Shown here piece after piece: positions 59,277 to 64,000 of a DNA stretch of 64,000 nucleotides. The stretch is taken from assembly GCA_963989385.1 (NCBI GenBank), contig OZ022500.1, positions 18,118,460-18,182,459 of the forward strand, read 5' to 3'. The translations under genes were made by a program, and so were the position numbers. Each line of letters starts with the position of its first letter. Within the stretch, counting starts at the first letter, position 1. Source of the stretch: Ctena decussata (lineage: Eukaryota > Mollusca > Bivalvia > Lucinida > Lucinidae). The notes under the pieces are model-generated. The model worked only from the letters and a program-made list of their open reading frames with translations. It was not told the DNA's origin and searched no databases.

Positions 59277-61570
59277 CTGAAAATACACAAGACAAAGTGG
59301 TTTGAAATATAGATTTCTTGTACTATTTATGCTACCATATAACAGATGATAGTCCCATGAATGCAAGATGACACCAAGTCCATGGGCTTAGTCATAAGTG
59401 ACTCTCTTTCACACTTTGGGTATTTGGTCAAGCAGGATAACTTACAAGCCCATATCACCCCAAATGTAATGACATGATAGAATGAATAAATAGAGAAAAA
59501 TTGTTCAACTACCATAAATATTCAATGCTTGGGTCACTTTTAATTTTTACTGCTTTAATGATTTATGGTGGTCATGGACTGAATGATAAAGTTTGTTGGA
59601 ACAATGACACTGATCTTGAAAACTTTGCAACAGACACATGACTGTGGTAGAAGCACAGTCAACTGGCTCTGTAATCAGTGTCAGAACTAAGCTGCACTAA
59701 AAAAGCTGTTAATTCTTAGTTTAAAAACACTTGTCATCTGATAACAGCTTATCACATTTATTATGTGTGATAAAGCATTCAATGAACACTTGACAAAATA
59801 TAAGTGGAGACTGAATCCAATCAAGTCTACATTTTTGTATGCATCATTCTAAAAGTTTCTTGAATGAAAAGTTATTTATATATTATATAATGACTTATGC
59901 AGTTTTTTATCAAGTATCCTTCAAGAACCAAAAAAATTGCCAGACTACATCTTGCTCAATTAATAAATTCCTAGAATCAGATACAAGTACAAAGAAGCAA
60001 TCTCATTTTTAGCAGATAAGACATATTTTTTTACAGAAATAAAATGTGTTTGCTTTGATAAAGGTATCAATGGGATCTTAAATGCTGCTTGGAGAATGAA
60101 TCCTACTTCTGTCTGTGCCAATAAAGAAACTGAAATATTTAAGTTGAAGATCTTTGATAATTCACTTCTGAAAAAAATCTTAAAATTTTGATGTGAGAGA
60201 CTAATCTTTTATGATTCAAATGATTATGTAGACTCTCTACTCTACAGGAACTGTTATCTGTAATTTTAAAACTGTTTTAGGCACATTAGTACAGTAACCT
60301 ACATTTTAACTAGAATTCAGCTGAAGCAGCGAGTCTTGTCTTGCCTGTGTGCACATTTTCAGACCTATACCAGAAAACTCAAATACAAAGTTACCCCTGC
60401 GAAATTTGTTCTAGAACTAATATAAAAGTCTTGATCATTCAAGAACTTTTGCTGAACCTTTAGAACTGTTCTTGAACTGATAAAACAGTTCTTAAACTGT
60501 GGTTCTGGAACCTGAATAGTTCTTGAACACTGGTTCTATAACTCACCCACCAAAGTCCAAAGCCGGAATCAAATAAGTAATAACTACCGGTATGTTATGC
60601 ATTCTGTTAGCCACAGCTACTAAAATGGTTTAAAAATTCTTTTCATTACTGTCTGTCAAAAAGCATGCTTTATTATCACTTTACATCCAGGTGGAAAATA
60701 ATGGCTAGAAGCTTTCTTTCGTGCATCAGTCTGAGTAAGACAAAAAGAGGCATATCAAATCATACTCCTTTTTAAATCTCTCCATAAAAAAATTGTAGAA
60801 CCAATTCACAACGGGTCTTAACTCAGAACCACACCAATATGTAGTGACTATCATGCTATGTTTTGACTGATGCATTTCGCATCAAACAGCCATTGCAGAC
60901 ATCAGGCTAGAGACCCCAACATATGAATTGGCCAGGGCAGGTGTCCCCGACCAAGCCATTTCAACCTCTACGCTCTGAGAAAAGTGACAGACAAGGGCAT
61001 CAGGTAGATGTCCAATGCAGGGAGAACCTGTCACTATCCAATGATGCATCAGACTGTATTATGACTAGTATTATGTAAATTGTGTGTGAGAGTTGTGGGT
61101 TTTAAAAGGACAAAAAGGTTAAAATCTGCACTCAAAAATTGTATCTTTTTTACATTTCAAATCAAGTGTTGGAATTTACAAATCCACAGTATACTCCATT
61201 GAAGAACTTCTGCGAGACAGAATTCCATTCTGGTAAATTTGTCACGTCCATTAAACACATTCTAATTAATTTACTGTTCCTACACACAAATGTCACATCA
61301 GACCCAAGGCTTATTTACTTCTGCATGCAATATGAAAACACAATACATCAAATTATGGAGAAGAAGCAGCTTTCAATTAATATAATGAGCCGCAATGTGA
61401 CAAAACAAGTCTTCGGATATAATAAGAGCCCCAAATACCCTGACATAAGGGCAATTCTCTTTTATCTTTTAATTTACAAGGCAGTTTTGTTGTTGGGGAA
61501 AACTGTCTATATTCACAATCTTATTGTTTAATGCTAACAGACCTTCGAAAACACAGTTTGAATATGCCTG
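59277..61570. other. Upstream intron, no gene seen
   Basis: Sequence upstream of the first window exon. I looked on the minus strand for the preceding PDZ-GEF exon (it must end with two bases of a split codon) and found none. The 130-codon plus-strand frame at 61139-61531 is AT-rich and without recognisable domain. Confidence 0.5.
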
Positions 61571-61572
61571 TA

Positions 61573-61754
61573 CAGATCTCTAGATTTTGATGATAATTGA
61601 GGGATAATTTTCTTTATTTCTCTTCGAAACCATATGTTGTGACCCCTCATTTGAACTGATGGTTCCGATGAGGGGTCACAACATATATTTTTATTCAGAA
61701 TTAACAAAAATTATCTCTAATTATCACCAAATGCTCCCAGTTATCTAGGACTGC
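61573..61754. mobile_element. Fold-back MITE of the GTGACCCCTCAT family, with nearby direct repeat TGCCTGTA
   Basis: CAGATCTCTAGATTTTG ... CCAGTTATCTAGGACTG. Arms CATATGTTGTGACCCCTC / GAGGGGTCACAACATAT. TGCCTGTA lies at 61565-61572 and 61755-61762, directly at or one base from the ends. Confidence 0.85.
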
Positions 61755-62261
61755 TGCCTGTAGATAAATTTTCTCACAACGCAGCTCAATTGTCATTAAT
61801 TTCCCTCAGGCTTTTCTGGAGCAAAAACTATCACACATGCAAATGTAAATTCTAAAAGTTCCTCAAGCACATAGACTTATTTCATGTGTACCATGAAATG
61901 AATTTCTATTTTTTTGTTGTGGGCTGAGAACACACTTGTAAACAGACCAATACAAACTGTGTCATCCCCTTTAGTGCAAAATTTACCCTACATATTCAAC
62001 TGCATTTTCTATTTGAGGGATATTTTTTTCATGTCTCCATTTGGAGTAATACCATGGATAGGGAGACTGGAATGGATATTCTAATTACTTTGATACCAGA
62101 AGTTTCTGAGTGAACAGTGCTTACCCATATCAAACTGCTCCCAAAGAAACAATCTCAGTGAACAGGACCATATGAGTTAACAAAATCATGTTTTATGCAT
62201 ATATTGTAAACAATTCCCAATCATCCCTAAAGAAACTGTACAGTAGAATGAACTAGAAAAT

Positions 62262-63692
62262 GTGTTTATGAAACACTATGCCCCCAAACATATGCTTGCC
62301 TCTAAAGAAGGTTTATCCCCAAATGTTTAAGTCAGAAAGGGGTGGGGTTTTAATCGGTTCATCTACAACTTAGCCTTTAACTGTATTCCAAATATAAGAA
62401 ACATAGCTTAGCGGTTCTTCAAATATTTTGTTCACAATGTTATTCATTTAGCTTCTTCCTATTCGAAATGCCTATGTTCGAAAATGGGAAAAATTCTATC
62501 AGAAATCTATGAAATAGGCTCAAAAGTTAATCACGTCATCTACACCTTAGTCCAAAACTGCATGCCAAACATAAGGATCCTAGCTTATTCCGTTCTTCAG
62601 ATACTGTATTTTGTTCACAAGCTTATTCCTACAAAAATGCCTATGTCCTAAAAAGGGGCGTAACTCAGTCAAAAATTCACCAATGACTTTCAGAACTTAA
62701 TCAGGTCATCTTCACCTTGAGCAATGTCTTCCTGCAAAAAATCATGATCCTAGCATCAGGGAATCTTGGGATATTTTGGTCACAAGGTTCCATAGGCTTA
62801 CAATGCACTAAGTTGCAAAAGGGGCATAACTCGGTCAAAAATTCACGATTTTTTTTCAAAAGTTAATCAGATCATCTACACTTTAGGCAATGTCATCCTG
62901 CAAAAAATTATGATCCTAGCATCAGGGGTTCTTAAGATATTTTGGTCACAAGGTTCCATAGGCTTACAATGCATTAAGTCGAAAAAGGGGCATAACTCGG
63001 TCAAAAATTCATGATTTTTTTTCAAAAGTTAATCAGGTCATCTACACCTTGGGCGAAGTCTTCCTGCAAAAAATCGTGATCCTAGCATCAGGGGTTCTTG
63101 AGATATTTTGGTCACAAGGTTCCATAGGCTTACAATGCACTAAGTCGAAAAAGGGGCATAACTCGGTCAAAAATTCAGGATTTTTTTTCAAAAGTTAATC
63201 AGATCATCCACACCTTGGGCAATGTCATCCTGCAAAAAATTATGATCCTAGCATTAGGGGTTCTTAAGATATTTTGGTCACAAGGTTCCATAGGCTTACA
63301 ATGCACTAAGTCGAAAAAGGGGCATAACTCGGTCAAAAATTCAGGATTTTTTTTCAAAAGTTAATCAGGTCATCTACACCTTGGGCAATGTCATCCTGCA
63401 AAAAATCATGATCCTAGCATCAGGGGTTCTTGAGATATTTTGGTCACAAGGTTCCATAGACTAAGTCGAAAAAGGGGCATAACTCTGAAAATACGTGACC
63501 GGCGGAAAAAAGAAAAAATACGGGTCCGCTTATTTTTCATATACATGCCACATACAAAATTTCAAGATCCTAGCATAAGCGGTTCTTGAGTTTCCCAGCT
63601 GCCAAAAAGCGTTACGGACAGACGGACAGACGGACAGACGGACAGGCCCAAACCAATATGCCCCCTCAACTTCTCCGAAGTTGGGGGCATAA
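62262..63692. mobile_element. Hairpin-ended tandem-repeat element, intact 1.4 kb copy
   Basis: Left end TGTTTATGAAACACTATGCC CCC. Right end (GGACAGAC)n then ATGCCCCCTCAACTTC / GAAGTTGGGGGCATAA. Core units repeat every 166 bp (CATAACTCGGTCAAAA at 62825, 62991, 63157, 63323). The plan is identical to the outer and middle elements at 54.5-58.3 kb; no ORF. Confidence 0.82.
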
Positions 63693-64000
63693 TAAACTGA
63701 GTACATACTCAGTAAACACACTGATCTTCAGTCGCAAGAGGGATTATGAATCTGGAATATTGCAGAGTCTAACATAAGAAGGAGTATTTGATGACAATAT
63801 CAGGATACTTTCTTACCACATGTTGTGACACATCATCTAACAGCCTCATCAAGGCATCACAACATTTTTTCGGTATACAGCAGAACTTCGATGGCTCGAA
63901 ACCTGATTGCTCCTTCACCCTGCTTGACTAGAAAGCTTTCCAATTTATATAGACACTAATCCTGGATGGCTAGAACTACCTTTGGCTGGAACTAATTTTC

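Noticed and set aside
61139..61531. 130-codon plus-strand ORF
   Set aside because: AT-rich composition, no recognisable domain, no matching splice or start context. Chance ORF in an intron.
54535..63692. CRISPR array (regular 160-180-bp repeats)
   Set aside because: Units are continuous tandem repeats without spacers, in eukaryotic DNA, and belong to hairpin-ended elements.

Overview
The window looks like nuclear DNA of an invertebrate animal, most likely a bivalve mollusc. This is inferred from an AT-rich background, short conserved exons in kilobase introns, and a dense load of tRNA-derived SINEs, fold-back MITEs and tandem-repeat elements ending in hairpins after GACG/GGAC-rich tracts. 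The species cannot be named from the sequence.

Only one gene is supported: an internal part of a RAPGEF2/RAPGEF6-type Rap guanine-nucleotide exchange factor (PDZ-GEF; Gef26/pxf-1 in other invertebrates), read on the minus strand from about 59.3 kb down to 0.7 kb. Sixteen exons join in consistent phase into 2446 coding bases (about 815 codons). In order they encode the end of an N-terminal cyclic-nucleotide-binding-like segment, an acidic linker, a second degenerate cNMP-binding fold, the RasGEF N-terminal (REM) module, a PDZ domain, a Ser/Lys-rich linker, a Ras-association domain and the first residues of the catalytic CDC25-homology domain. The true N-terminus lies beyond 64 kb and most of the catalytic domain lies before base 1. 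A possible alternative first coding exon sits at 49406-49546, and one intron appears to be GC-AG.

The rest is intron filled with mobile elements. 0-14 kb: TGAGCC-ended palindromes, a 181-bp tandem repeat, a tRNA-SINE with 12-bp target duplication, a non-autonomous hAT-like element with 8-bp duplication, and a 2-kb Helitron/INE-like element. 14-30 kb: fold-back elements, an AT-rich triplication, and SINEs of several families, one inserted in another. 29.6-29.9 kb: a 333-bp palindrome. 30-50 kb: many roughly 200-bp fold-back MITEs, two of them almost touching 5' splice sites, and a LINE 3' remnant. 50.9-52.6 kb: a TCATCAT-rich tract with a 24-bp minisatellite. 54.5-58.3 kb: three hairpin-ended elements nested inside each other. 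62.3-63.7 kb: another complete element of the same design.

No functional tRNA, rRNA, CRISPR, prokaryotic operon or viral gene was seen. The long ORFs outside the exons are explained by repeats or by chance.
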